Shown: positions 32,610-46,350, numbered from the stretch's first letter. The stretch is 64,000 nt of DNA from Siphonodentalium dalli (GCA_032622095.1 CP136061.1:95479345-95543344), one strand, 5' to 3'. The notes: a model not told the origin generated them from the letters alone. A program made the numbers and translations.

Positions 32610-35600
32610 AGTATATCTACCATATGTCTTAATACATGCATTTGTTTACAGAAAATCCTGGGCACATGTTTTTTACATGGGCGACCAAGAGCCAATTTGA
32701 GTTTCAAGACACATTAACTACATGTACATGTAAATCTTGATGGATAGTCTTGATGTGAGTGGGAATCACGCACATTTGTGAACATTTGGTATACAATACA
32801 CATGTATGTTAATAGTATTAAATTATACATGTATAACAGAATATATACTCTATACTGGTATATACAGTTAATGTTGTTTTGGCATGTTAACATCGTGCCT
32901 GTACATGTATCAATATTTCTACCAGTAGCGTTTGATTGGATTCCAACAGATATCTCATCGAGACAAATGTTAAGAGAACCGATTGTCATATCGATACATA
33001 CTGTACTGTACATGTATACGGTGCATGCTTTTTAAAATAATTTTGTTTTCAAACATTTTGTTTTGTAGATGACAGCATTGATGGTGTGAAGAATATGAGA
33101 TGTGTGTTAAATGATCACCAAGGTTTGTCGACATTAGCGAAAAAGTTCATTGCTGATGATGTATCATGGCAAGTGTAATGTCATATTTTTTTGTATATAT
33201 GTATGCTAATTGCATACAGGTACCTGGTACGATGATGTTTTGACATGTTGGTTATTTATATTGACTTCATGGTGTTCACTTTAACATAAGATTGTGGATT
33301 TACCAGAAAATTTTAACAAACTCAGCATTCTGGTACTTTACTGCAATATATTTTAAACAATAACTATTGGTGTGTAATCATAAGTACATGAATAACGAAA
33401 TTTCTGAAGAGCATTCAATTAAAATTTAAAATATCTTCGTGTAAATTCCAGTGAGAATATTATAATTTATATGACCAAGAGCAACCATTTGATAACCCAT
33501 ATGTTGAAATTAATATAATTCCATCATGTTAGTAATTCCATGTAAGCTATTCAGGAATGCCCATTTTACGCATGGAAAACACGTGCATCTGTGTCAATAA
33601 AGTATATCATAGGAGAGGCGACACGGGTTGGACCTTGCTTTTTGTTAGCATCTGCTCGATGGATATCATTAGATTTGGAATGAGTTTAACAAATAAGACA
33701 CTCCCGTCCAGGCGTACAATACTGACATTGACTTGGTCATCAAGACAGTGGTTGCCATCACGCATATACAACCAAACCCCACTGAGTGTGTCCTGATTTG
33801 TCCGTGCTGACCAGGAATATTGGTTATTCTCGGAGTGGACCATGCATCCTCATACTCGAGCCCTGGGTATAGTATCCCTCCGCCCTCATACTCGATCCTA
33901 CATCAGTCTGCCTCATATTCGTATTCGAGCCCTGTGCATTATGTCGGTCGCGTGTGACAGATGTTTGAATGAATTAATGCTAAATGGCATGTTAAAGGAA
34001 CCCAATGAACTTGCAGTGGGTAAATGTGAAAAAACAAAAATAAGTCTAATAAAAATTTCCATAAACATGAATAGATAAACTTTGTTCATATGAATATATA
34101 TATGTGTGTGTGTGAGGGTGCACGTGTGTGTGTGAGAGAGAGAGAGGGGGTGCGGTGCGCGTGTGTGTGTCCGTGTTATTCTTTGAAGCAGATAAATCCG
34201 TACTTCAATCGGGTTCCATAACATCAAGGTTTTTGTCTTTCGTCATCACAACAGTCTACGTCATAAATCCACGATAAATCGAGATACATCTTCAAAAAAA
34301 AAAATATATATTAAAAAAAAGCAACAGACTATATAAAAATCTCAGATTTTTCTTCGATTGTTTCGGAATTTTCGATAACTCTTTAAACTAAGCTTGGCTT
34401 TAATTGGCACTGTTCACTTCAACTGTTTCAATGTGAAGCCATTGCCTGGTTGTTGATTGTAGTACATTGTATGGGTGTGAAATCGAGTAAGTGAGTGATG
34501 TGTGAACTATCCTCTTCTGATTGATGTACTCCGATGCAGGTATGTACCATATTCTTCTTAACCGGAAACTCAGACTTAGTTCTAAATTATACATATGAAT
34601 GACCTGGTGTTCATTTGTATGCATTGGTGTTCATGTATATCAGAAACAAAACATGAAAATGTTGTACTCTTCAAGTTAGCCTGACATTTGGCGTTGGGTT
34701 TTCGTTTGACATTCGCCTAAAGGTAGCTAGGAGTTCGACATTCGACTAAGATACAAATTTTTTTTCTGGGAAGAGTGTTTCATCAACCAAACTCATGCTC
34801 TCCCACTCAAATTTCCTTGAATGCCAGACCACAATTGGAATATTTCGATTCAAAATAAAAAAAAATCGTTTTTTGTTTGTGTTATTTTGGAACAAATGTC
34901 TTAATTCTACACAATGTGTTACATTTTATCTCAAACAAAATTGTGTAGAAATTATACATGATAAATATGTGAAGATATTATAGTTAGTAGATGAGATATA
35001 TGTTCTATACCGTATTAAAAATCTGGCAGTCAAAAATTATGTGCTGTTAAGGTGAAATTCACAACAATTTAAAATGAAGATTCAATTTCAAATGACTAGA
35101 TATAACTAGAGTAATGTGTGCTGTGCACATATTGAGTACCAGACAATTATGTGCTGTTCAGTTTTTACACACACACAGTGTATAACTCATTTTAAAGCTG
35201 TTGCCATTTTTTTTTCTGTGATAGCCATTACGAGTTTCATGTCTCCAACAAAACTCGTAAAGACTGCCACAGAACATAAATTGGCAGACATGTCTGAACT
35301 ATGCCATAAACGATTGAATTATAAATGTATGAAAATGTAAAGTAAAACAATTCGGAAATGGGTTTGTGGGTCCAAACAAAAACATTTGCCTGCCATGCAA
35401 GAACATTTTATGAACACCTGTGAATAAAAGCCATAATGTCATGATGTATATAAATTAACATCATGATTGAAATTCTGATGGAGAAAATCAATATACGTCA
35501 GGCAGCTTAATTCCCATTCCCGTGTGGCTGAGTAGCTGGCACATTCAAACAGATATGAACATAAATTTGACTGCACCATTAGTCATATTAGAATAACATA

Positions 35601-36647
35601 TGACATACTGATTCGCGGCCATTGCGTAATGATTATTTTGTCATGGTTCGATCTAGTGACTTATATTTATTTATTTATACTTACAGTAATTTATAAATCT
35701 TTTCTGAACTATAAATAGTGTTTTATTTATGATTCATAAGTCAAAATTATAGGTGTCTTATTTAAAAATATTTCTAAAAATTACATTAAATATATGTGTA
35801 ACTGAATACTTATATGAAAATGACAAAAACTGGAAACAAATATTGTGATATTTTGTGCATTCATTGTTGTATAGGTGCAAGTGGATTCACTTTGTTATGA
35901 ATCAAGCCAACTTAAAGATAGAGTATCTCTTCTGAGCCACAATTAAAACGACAACATTGTTTTTATAAAACCGATTTCAGGACCACAAACAGGTTTTTTT
36001 GTAAATAAAATACATCTATATATAATATAAAACTGACATTTGATGTATTATCTGCCTATAAAGCAGCCTTATAAAGACATAATAAAGCGGGCTATTTCTG
36101 ATGCAACCGGACATGGTTCGCGGTAATATATCTTATTTGCCTTGATTTAAGTTGATAACTAGATTGCCCCCGCTCTTGATTCGTTCCCAAAGTTTTCAAG
36201 AGATGTTTTTTCTAAAAACAAATAATGAGAACTATCGATATAGATTCTGATGTATAAAATAATATATATGAATCGAGGACACATGTTAAGAAAAGCTATC
36301 AATTAATATCATTTGTTTTAAAGATATACACTATCTTTAATTACTTTAAACATCACATGCAGTAAGGCTTATCGTCTAGCGAAACGTACCATCCGATTTC
36401 ATCGTGTCGTCGAATACTGACATCGCAAATTTGCACATCGTCATTTAAAAATCAATATTTTGTTGCAGTATTTGTTGCAATCGACTGCGGGGTCCACACC
36501 AGTATGTCACACGTCTCCTTTTGTGCAGTCAAATATGAGTCTATAATGTGTTTTACTGATGATTATCTTAATATCAGATTTTCTAGATGTGTTATTTGCT
36601 TTGATCGTTTGTGAATTGTTGATGTTTTTCCAATTGTGTGTAATTTT
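32610..36647. repeat. Segmental copy A (longest of three)
   Basis: The first and longest of three near-identical copies; B is 37035-39196 and C 40483-43127. It contains an exon-like stretch after TTTTGTAG at 33069 (DDSIDGVKNMRCVLNDHQGL), a 79-codon plus ORF at 33557-33796 overlapped by a 78-codon minus ORF at 33607-33843, and CTCATACTCGAGCCCTG words near 33850-33930. Relative to B and C it carries an extra segment of about 1.06 kb (33997-35054). It ends in TGTGTAATTTT, directly at a Tc1 transposase tail. Coding status is unproven because high identity between copies gives no selection signal. Confidence 0.85.
33997..35054. repeat. Extra 1.06-kb segment unique to copy A, with GT microsatellite
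   Basis: Copies B and C read from GGCATG(A/T)TAAATTCAC straight through where copy A departs after GTTAAA and rejoins at AAATTCACAACAATTTAAA. GTTAA occurs at both edges. Inside is a GTGTGTGTGTGAGGG / GAGAGAGAGAG microsatellite (about 34090-34172). No ORF resembles a transposase, and termini are not inverted, so it could be an insertion in A or a deletion in the ancestor of B and C. Confidence 0.7.
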
Positions 36648-36650
36648 GTC

Positions 36651-36797
36651 CAACCGACAACTCTACAACAGCTGGGTCAAGCACTGGTTGAGGAATGGAG
36701 GAACCTGCCTCACGACATCTTCCGCAACATGGTCCATGGGATGCGGAGGCGTTGCCAAGCTGTTCTGGATGCCCGCGGAGGTCACACCAAGTACTGA
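36651..36797 (+). pseudogene. Tc1/mariner transposase C-terminal tail
   Basis: Forty-eight codons ending TAC-TGA: TTLQQLGQALVEEWRNLP, then a helix ending MRRRCQAVL and ARGGHTKY. This is the characteristic C-terminus of Tc1-family transposases (SM-RR-C-A...RGG-T-Y). The helix-turn-helix and DDE parts are missing. AATAAA follows within 25 bp. It begins exactly where copies A and C stop matching, so it lies at a duplication breakpoint. Confidence 0.85.
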
Positions 36798-37034
36798 CAT
36801 TGTTTTTGGTGAATAAAATTGTATTCAATCCATTTTAGTTGCTTGTTCATCAAAATGGGGGTAGTCTGATTCCATCTCCCCATTTAGCAAATATACGCCA
36901 CTGAACATTTGCTACACCCATTAAATAAGAGGCAGATATAATAATCAACTATTAAAAGGACAATTTATGTTCAATATTGCTATATTATATAAAATATTAC
37001 AAAATATATGGGTGATCCTTAGCAAAATGTGAGT

Positions 37035-39196
37035 AGTATATCTACCATATGTCTTAATACATGCATTTGTTTACAGAAAATCCTGGGCACATGTTTTTCA
37101 CATGGGCGACCATGAGCCAATTTGAGTTTCAAGACAAATGAACTACATGTACATGTATATCTTGATGGATAGTCTTGATGTGATTGGGAATCAAGCACAT
37201 TTGTGAACATTTGGTATACAATACACATGTATGTTAATAGTATTAAATTATACATGTATAACAGAATATATACTCTATACTGGTATATACAGTTAATGTT
37301 GTTTTGGCATGTTAACATCGTGCCTGTACATGTATCAATATTTCTACCAGTAGCGTTTGATTGGGTTCCAACAGATATCTCATCGAGACAAATGTTAAGA
37401 GAACAGATTGTCATATCGATACATACTGTACCGTACATGTATACGACGGTGCATGCTTTTTAAAATAATTTTGTTTTCAAACATTTTGTTTTGTAGATGA
37501 CAGCATTGATGGTGTGAAGAATATGAGATGTGTGTTAAATGATCACCAAGGTTTGTCGACATTAGCGAAAAAGTTCATTGCTGATTATGTATTCATGGCA
37601 AGTGTAATGTCATATTTTTTTGTATATATGTATGCTAATTGCATACAGGTACCCCGTACGATGATGTTTGGACATGTTGGTTATTTATATTGACTTAATG
37701 GTGTTCACTTTAACATAAGATTGTGGATTTACCAGAATATGTTAACAAACTCAGCATTCTGGTACTTTACTGCAATATATTTTAAACAATAACTATTGGT
37801 GTGTAATCATAAGTACATGAATAACGAAATTTCTGAAGAGCATTCAATTAAAATATCTTCGTGTAAATTCCAGTGAGAATATTATAATTTATATGACCAA
37901 GAGCAACCATTTGATAACCCATATGTTGAAATTAATATAATTCCATCATGTTAGTAATTCCATGTAAGCTATTCAGGAATGCCCATTTTACGCATGGAAA
38001 ACACGTGCATCTGTGTCAATAAAGTATATCATAGGAGAGGCGACACGGGTTGGACCTTGCTTTTTGTTAGCATCTGCTCGATGGATATCATTAGATTTGG
38101 AATGAGTTTAACAAATAAGACACTCCCGTCCAGGCGTACAATACTGACATTGACTTGGTCATCAAGACAGTGGTTGCCATCACGCATATACAACCAAACC
38201 CCACTGAGTGTGTCCTGATTTGTCCGTGCTGACCAGGAATATTGGTTATTCTCGGAGTGGACCATGCATCCTCATACTCGAGCCCTGGGTATAGTATCCC
38301 TCCGCCCTCATACTCGATCCTACATCAGTCTGCCTCATATTCGTATTCGAGCCCTGTGCATTATGTCGGTCGCTTGTGACAGATGTTTGAATGAATTAAT
38401 GCTAAATGGCATGATAAATTCACTACAATTTAAACTGAAGATTCAATTTCAAACGACTAGATATAACTAGAGTAATGTGTGCTGTGCACATATTGAGTAC
38501 CAGACAATTATGTGCTGTTCAGTTTTTACACACACACAGTGTATAACGCATTTTAAAGCTGTTGCCATTTTTTTTTCTGTGATAGCCGTTTACGTGTTTT
38601 GTTGGAGGCTACCACAGAACATAAATTGGGAGACATGTACGAACTATGCCATAAACGATTGAATTATAAATGTATGAAAATGTAAAGTAAAACAATTCGG
38701 AAATGGGTTTGTGGGTCCAAACAAAAAATGAGCCAGATTGGAAAATAACATTTGCCTGCCACGCATGAACATTTTATGAACACCTGTGAATAAAAGCCAT
38801 AATGCCATGATGTATATAAATTAACATCATGATTGAAATTCTGATGGAGAAAATCAATATACGTCAGGCAGCTTAATTCCCATTCCCGTGTGGCTGAGTA
38901 GCTGGCACATTCAAACAAATATGAACATAAATTTTGACTGCACCATTAGTCATATTAGAATAACTTGTGACATACTGATTCGCGGCCATTGCGTAATGAT
39001 TATTTTGTCATGGTTCGATCTAGTGACTTATATTTATTTATTTATACTTACAGTAATTTATAAATCTTTTCTGAACTATATATAGTGTTTTATTTATGAT
39101 TCATAAGTCAAAATTATAGGCGTGTTATTTAAAAATATTTCTAAAAATTACATTAAATATATGTGTAACTGAATACTTATATGAAAATGACAAAAA
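37035..39196. repeat. Segmental copy B
   Basis: Matches copy A from AGTATATCTACC (32610) with an offset near 4425 bp, lacks the 1.06-kb segment, and stops after ATGAAAATGACAAAAAC, where A and C continue with TGGAAACAAATATTG. It repeats the exon-like block after TTTTGTAG (37497) and the overlapping ORFs at 37979-38218 (+) and 38029-38265 (-), which encode the same peptides as in A. Confidence 0.88.
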
Positions 39197-40482
39197 CGTT
39201 ATCATAATACATTGGAATTATATTAATAGCAATAATTTCATTGGCCGTCTTACCTTATATGTATATTTGTATAATCTGATGTTTGTTAACTTACTGGCAT
39301 TAGTAATGTGGTTGCATCCATTTCAGCTTGAGTATGTGGAGTTCAATGGGAGTGTATATGAATTACGGTTAAGCGCAACTCATTTACGCTTAAGTGGATA
39401 TCATTTACACTTAAGCGTAATTGAAATGAATTATGCTTAAGCAATACATGTACCTATCTCCAACTGGTTTCCTCAGTCTGAATGAATATCCATCTTAGTA
39501 TGGGATCTGGGTGGAGTCCTCACCTATGTTTGAGTAATGTTTTATGGCCTGAGTTAATTTGAGTTTAGAGCAAATCACATGGGAGTCTTTTTTACATTTA
39601 TTATTTATTTGCATACAAATATTTGCGCTTAAGCATAAAGCAATTGCGCTTACTTAGTGCAAATACACAACACTTCTTTACTTCCATCCAATTTTAACTG
39701 TCAATGATTGAGTCCATCTTATGGTATATTTATTTGGGCCTATATAAACTCAAAAATTGAAGAAAACATAATTCCATATGGATATCTATATCACCATCGC
39801 TGTCCCAAACAAATACGGTCTGTACTAGAATAGTGAATAGCAATATGGCACACATGTAGCATTGCACAGGTAATTAAACAGTTTGAAATACACATGTAAG
39901 ACAACTCTTTCTGCACGAGACTGTACCTGCTGTAGATAGATCATAAAATCGGTCAACGATCTGCAACGATTACAAATTTCTATAAATAGTAACATTTTCA
40001 ACTGTTACCGTTGTTCATTGCTCGATCATGACCACTTTGATTATAATTCTTTCATAACTCGGTCAATGTTCTTCCGTTGGTGATTTCAGGCAATAATTCC
40101 TTTTATATCCCTCCCATTCGAATTGACTATACCGCTTGTTTTTCGTTTTATTAAGCTGATGTTACGCTATTCCAGCAAACGGCCTCCCTCCACGGAAGCT
40201 ATTTTCTGAGAACGAAAGCCGACTCAATCCCGACCAAGTCGGAAGTGTTCGGGTGTTTCCGCGACTGCACACGACAACTCGTTAGTGTATTTATTTCGCG
40301 TTTGCAGTGGAATTATTCGTCCCGATTGAGGGAAAGTAAATAGTTAGTTACGTGGCCGTATAATTAGTACAAACTGATATCTGGTTGGGGCATTTCGTGT
40401 ATGGGGGTTATTTTATTCAGTCTTTCCACAGAATAACGCAGGGAACTCAATTGTGAGGTTCAATTTACGTTTCACATCACTT
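39197..40482. other. Spacer with GCTTAAG palindromes
   Basis: Between copies B and C. Near 39358-39445 TTACGCTTAAG, CACTTAAGCGTAA and ATGCTTAAGCA recur; another cluster is at 39622-39665 (GCGCTTAAGCATAAAGC). No gene is recognised. Confidence 0.5.
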
Positions 40483-43127
40483 TAAGAGAACCGATTGTCA
40501 TATCGATACATACTGTACCGTACATATATACGGCATGTATACGGTGCATGCTTTTTAAAATAATTTTGTTTTCAAACATTTTGTTTTGTAGATGACAGCA
40601 TTGATGGTGTGAAGAATATGAGATGTGTGTTAAATGATCACCAAGGTTTGTCGACATTAGCGAAAAAGTTCATTGCTAATTATGTATTCATGGCAAGTGT
40701 AATGTCTTATTATTTTTTTTATATATGTATGCTAATTGCATACAGCTACCCGGTACGATGTTTGGACATGTTGGTTATTTATATTGACTTAATGGTGTTC
40801 ACTTTAACATAAGATTGTGGATTTACCAGAAAATGTTAACAAACTCAGCATTCTGGTACTTTACTGCAATATATTTTAAACAATAACTATTGGTGTGTAA
40901 TCATAAGTCATGAATAACGAAATTTCTGAAGAGCATTCAATTAAAATTAAAAATATCTTCGTGTAAATTCCAGTGAGAATATTATAATTTATATGACCAA
41001 GAGCAACCATTTGATAACCCATATGTTGAAATTAATATAATTCCATCATGTTAGTAATTCCATGTAAGCTATTCAGGAATGCCCATTTTACGCATTGAAA
41101 ACACGTGCATCTGTGTCAATAAAGTATATCATAGGAGAGGCGACACTGGTTGGACCTTGCTTTTTGTTAGCATCTGCTCGATGGATATCATTAGATTTGG
41201 AATGAGTTTAACAAATAAGACACTCCCGTCCAGGCGTACAATACTGACATTGACTTGGTCATCAAGACAGTGGTTGCCATCACGCATATACAACCAAACC
41301 CCACTGAGTGTGTCCTGATTTGTCCGTGCTGACCAGGAATATTGGTTATTCTCGGAGTGGACCATGCATCCTCATACTCGAGCCCTGGGTATAGTATCCC
41401 TCCGCCCTCATACTCGATCCTACATCAGTCTGCCTCATATTCGTATTCGAGCCCTGTGCATTATGTCGGTCGCGTGTGACAGATGTTTGAATGAATTAAT
41501 GCTAAATGGCATGTTAAATTCACTACAATTTAAACTGAAGATTCAATTTCAAATGACTAGATATAACTAGAGTAATGTGTGCTGTGCACATATTGAGTAC
41601 CAGACAATTACATGTATGTGCTGTTCAGTTTTTACACACACACAGTGTATAACGCATTTTAAAGCGGTTGCCATTTTTTTTTCTGTGATAGCCGTTTACG
41701 TGTTTTGTTGGAGGCTACCACAGAACATAAATTGGGAGACATGTACGAACTATGCCATAAACGATTGAATTATAAATGTATGAAAATGTAAAGTAAAACA
41801 ATTCGGAAACGGGTTTGTGGGTCCAAACAAAAAATGAGCCAGATTGGAAAATAACATTTGCCTGCCATGCATGAACATTTTATGAACACCTGTGAATAAA
41901 AGCCATAATGCCATGATGTATATAAATTAACATCATGATTGAAATTCTGATGGAGAAAATCAATATACGTCAGGCAGCTTAATTCCCATTCCCGTGTGGC
42001 TGAGTAGCTGGCACATTCAAACAAATATGAACATAAATTTGACTGCACCATTAGTCATATTAGAATAACTTGTGACATACTGATTCGCGGCCATTGCGTA
42101 ATGATTATTTTGTCATGGTTCGATCTAGTGCATGACTTATATTTATTTATTTATATTTACAGTAATTTATAAATCTTTTCTGAACTATAAATAGTGTTTT
42201 ATTTATGATTCATAAGTCAAAATTATAGGTGTCTTATTTAAAAATATTTCTAAAAATTACATTAAATATATGTGTAACTGAATACTTATATGAAAATGAC
42301 AAAAACTGGAAACAAATATTGTGATATTTTGTGCATTCATTGTTGTATAGGTGCAAGTGGATTCACTTTGTTATGAATCAAGCCAACTTAAAGATAGTGT
42401 ATCTCTTCTGAGCCACAATTAAAACGACAACAACATTGTTTTTATAAAACCCGATTTCAGGACCACAAACAGGTTTGTTTGTAAATAAAATACATCTATA
42501 TATAATATAAAACTGACGTTTGATGTATTATCTGCCTATAAAGCAGCCTTATAAAGACATAATAAAGCGGGCTATTTCTGATGCAACCGGACGTGGTTCG
42601 CGGTAAAATATCTTATTTGCCTTGATTTAAGTTGATAACTAGATTGCCCCCGGCTCTTGATTCGTTCCCAAAGTTTTCGAGAGATGTTTTTTCTAAAACA
42701 AATAATGAGAACTATCGATATAGATTCTGATGTATAAAATAATATATATGAATCGAGGACACATGTTAAGAAAAGCTATCAATTAATATCATTTGTTTTA
42801 AAGATATACACTATCTTTAATTACTTTAAACATCACATGCAGTAAGGCTTATCGTCTAGCGAAACGTACCATCCGATTTCATCGTGTCGTCGAATACTGA
42901 CATCGCAAATTTGCACATCGTCATTTAAAAATCAATATTTTGTTGCAGTATTTGTTGCAATCGACTGCGGGGTCCACACCAGTATGTCACACGTCTCCTT
43001 TTGTGCAGTCAAACATGAGTCTATAATGTGTTTTACTGATGATTATCTTAATATCAGATTTTCTAGATGTGTTATTTGCATTGATCGTTTGTGAATTGTT
43101 GATGTTTTTCCAATTGTGTGTAATTTT
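40483..43127. repeat. Segmental copy C
   Basis: Begins at TAAGAGAACCGATTGTCATA, corresponding to about 32971 in A, so its 5' 360 bp is missing. It runs through the exon-like block (after 40590), the ORFs at 41079-41318 (+) and 41129-41365 (-), and on to TGTGTAATTTT, the same 3' limit as A. It lacks the 1.06-kb segment. After the limit the sequence is ATTCATCATATT instead of the Tc1 tail. Confidence 0.88.
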
Positions 43128-44217
43128 ATTCATCATATTTTAGTTATTTGCTGTGATTGACATATAATCCTTGACATGACGATAAGGGAGACCCACTGCC
43201 TTTATAACGAAGAACAATCACACATTTCAAACCAGAATGACTCGACGATTTTCTCAATATTATTCATTAGGGATCATTTATGTATCGTTTTGATAACATT
43301 GCGTTATGACGGGATGACCATTATTCAGAAGGTTCAGAAGAAATATTAAGAACGTTCTTTGTTCAGAAGGTCCATGAATTGAATGATCCGCTGTTCTTAA
43401 TGGAACGAAAAACAAACATACTGAACTAAACGGATAGTACACCTTTAAGTGAACGGGCCTCTTAATAATGGAGTATCTGGACAACGGTTCTGTCGAAAGC
43501 ATCTAATATGCACACGATTAGATAGCGAAATATACATAATCGGGGTTCACGATTAAATAGCGAAACATACATAATCAGGGTTCACGATTAGATAGCGATT
43601 GATATTCAACCGCAATAACATGTGCCACGCAATACTTGGATTATATTTCATATTATAATGAGTATCTGGGTTAATCGGAAGGGTGATAACTCTATATAGA
43701 ACATTCTTCGACAGAATAACAGATATTTGTATGAACGAATTTACAACACCAGAAGTGATAAACTTTGGTCCGACATACATCAAAGTATCTTATTGGGTGG
43801 GCGGATGGACGGCATGGTGGGGTTTGGGAAACGCCCTTTAAAACACTTCTTCAAATATCTCCGTTGTTTCGACAATAATCCTAACACCAATCCTAACCTC
43901 AGGGTTACTGTGAATGATAGCAATGATTCATCACTATCTAATTGTGAATCCCGATTAAGTATCTTTTGCTATCCAATCGTGTGCGTATTGGCTGTTCTAA
44001 AACCAACTTTTAAACAATCTACTGAAAGGACTGTCTGAACAATAAGCTTTGTGTACAACTGAGAAATAAAATCATGTGTCTAATTGAAGGTATTGACATA
44101 GAACACAAAGTCAAACGTGTATACATAAATTCCATTTCTCCAATGTACTTCACCATCAACCAACCCCCTTTTTCCATAATGTTTACATTTATAGCTGCTT
44201 TTTAAATGAAAATAAAA
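43128..44217. other. Non-coding spacer with a 38-bp tandem repeat
   Basis: At 43514-43600 GATTAGATAGCGAAATATAC / ATAATCGGGGTTCAC repeats about 2.5 times with a period near 38 bp. Otherwise no gene or element is recognised. Confidence 0.55.
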
Positions 44218-45235
44218 TAACCGGCCGGACCTGGTTTGCGAACTCATTCTAGATACTGGTCATGTGAACTCATTTACCGAATATCTCTGAAATCCATTGA
44301 GATTTGTGGAAATGAGCCCTGTGACGTAGTCCATAAGTCCAATAACTCTGCTTAAAATATCCTGCCGGACCTGGTTTTCGAACTCATTCTAGATACTGAT
44401 ACACAAACACAAACAACAAAAATCTTTGAAATCCGTTGACATTTGTGGAAATGAGCCCTGTGACGTTGTCTATATGCTATTTGGTAAATTCGACAAAAAT
44501 AATAAACAAAGTCCAATAACTCCGGTAAAAATAACCGGCCGGACCTGGCATGCGAACTCATTCTAGGTAATGGTCAGGTGAACTCATACCAAATATCTTT
44601 GAAATCCGTAGAGATTTGTGGAAATGAGCCCTGTGACGTCGTCTATATGCTATTTGGTAAATTCAACAAAAACAAGAGGTGTGCACTCGAGTGCTAGCAT
44701 ACCCCCACCGTGGCAAATTCAACCCGCATTATCCGTAAACCTAACAAAAAAGATTTTTAACTTTAAAGAAAAATTCGGACTAATTATATCGATATGGTGT
44801 CACAAGAAGCTTGTACAGAAAAAGTTATTCAAATTGGTTCGTATTTGTTAAAGTTATTAAGTCGGACAGAATTTCAAAGTCAAAATAAGTCGAATATGAA
44901 GTGTAATATTACGAAAAACAGTCTGAGCCAATCCCTAGCCGCATCATGTAGAGAGGGTATTGTGAGCAGAATGTATACCAAAAATGATTGAAATCGGTTC
45001 ATATTTGTTAAAGTTATTAAGTCGGACAGAATTTTCTAAGTCAAAATAAGTCGAAAATGAGGCCTTACTTAAAAAAGTCGGACTGAACCACAATTAGCAT
45101 CATGCGGAGAGGCAGTCCTAAGGAGATTGCATACAAAAAAATATTGAAATCGGTTCATAGTTGTTCGAGTTATGAGGTCGGACAGACGGACGGACGGATG
45201 GACAGACGGACAAACGGAGCGATATGGGTGTCAGA
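44218..45235. repeat. Tandem diverged repeats, GGCCGGACCTGG and TCGGACAGA types
   Basis: Three diverged units start at about 44220, 44363 and 44530 with CGGACCTGG..TGCGAACTCATTCTAG and contain TTTGTGGAAATGAGCCCTGT. From about 44680 a second group follows: AAGAGGTGTGCACTCGAG, then two or three copies of AAATCGGTTCATATTTGTTA with AAGTTATTAAGTCGGACAGA (about 44800-45050), ending in GGACAGACGGACGGACGGAT (45180-45215). Such tails are common in dispersed invertebrate repeats. No coding sequence. Confidence 0.7.
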
Positions 45236-45795
45236 GCGTCCTGTTGGTGTGTGTATATTGTTGACTAACAAGTTGGTTCATCGTGTATAAGTGTGAAGTT
45301 GTTTTTTTTTTTTGGGGAACTTTGTAATTTCGGCCGACTATTGCGTGTCTGCAAATAATCTCAGCTTAAGATGGCTTAACCAATTCATAGAGCAGGTCGT
45401 CACATTTGAGCATCATGTGGGTGTGTGTATATTGTTGGTTCATCGTGTGAAGTTGCTTTGTAATCTCGGCCGACTATTAAATGTCTGACACATCAACTAA
45501 ATAATCACAGATTAATGTAAATCACCTGGCTTAGACAAATTATTTCGTAAAGGTTCAGACAGGCTTTGTGGGGATTAGGTATACCTCCATCTGATAAATA
45601 AAATGCTTATACATCGCATTATCTAACATCAAAACAACAGACACCGCCATATTATTTTGTGAATTTAATACAAGATTCAGACAAATTATAATATCTCACA
45701 TAAAATAACTCGGTATTATTGTTTGTATCAATTTTTTTGTTTAATTTATTAATCGACAGTCTACAAATAGTTTAACTAGTTTATATACCAATTAT

Positions 45796-46350
45796 GTGGG
45801 TGCAGATGTTGATGTTTTGTTTTTAGGTATTTATTCTCAAAAAAATAAATATATTTTCATAACATATTCTAACACACACTATCGACAACCTAAAAAAATG
45901 CTGCTGGAAGAGATTATGAAGTTTTTATGTTTATGCATAGTATATGGCATATACCAATGGATTGTTAACAATTATCAACACGAGGACAATACTGAACACG
46001 AGGACAATACTGATGAAAGTGATGACGCTTACAATGAAGATGATGACCTGCCTATTTTTCACTGGGTTGGTCTTATCAATCAACGGATTCATGCTGATGG
46101 TTTCTATCGTGGTAAAAATCTTTTGTTTGACAACAGATTTTCCACTCAATGTTTGTCAGACCTACGTCCCCCCTCCCCTCCTCCCCCTACACCCACCTTC
46201 ACATCTCACATCACTTACCCGCACCTATTCATGCGCGTACACAATGTGTACGTGTCGGAGCACAAGACACCCTTATTATATGTTAGTTTTGTTGCTTATG
46301 TTATTCCATGTGCTATTATATTTCATGTTATATGCTATCGAATAAAATAA
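45796..46350 (+). other. Unrecognised 184-codon ORF
   Basis: An open frame starting MGADVDVLFLGIYSQ with a hydrophobic stretch (FLCLCIVYGIYQWI), an acidic low-complexity segment of repeated EDNT (from an 18-bp direct repeat), a PPSPPPPTPT segment and a hydrophobic end. I recognise no family. Composition and an internal simple repeat make a chance ORF plausible. No splice sites or neighbours argue for a gene. Confidence 0.25.

Noticed and set aside
34090-34227. Minus-strand ORF rich in HTHTH
   Set aside because: Translation of a GT/GA microsatellite.
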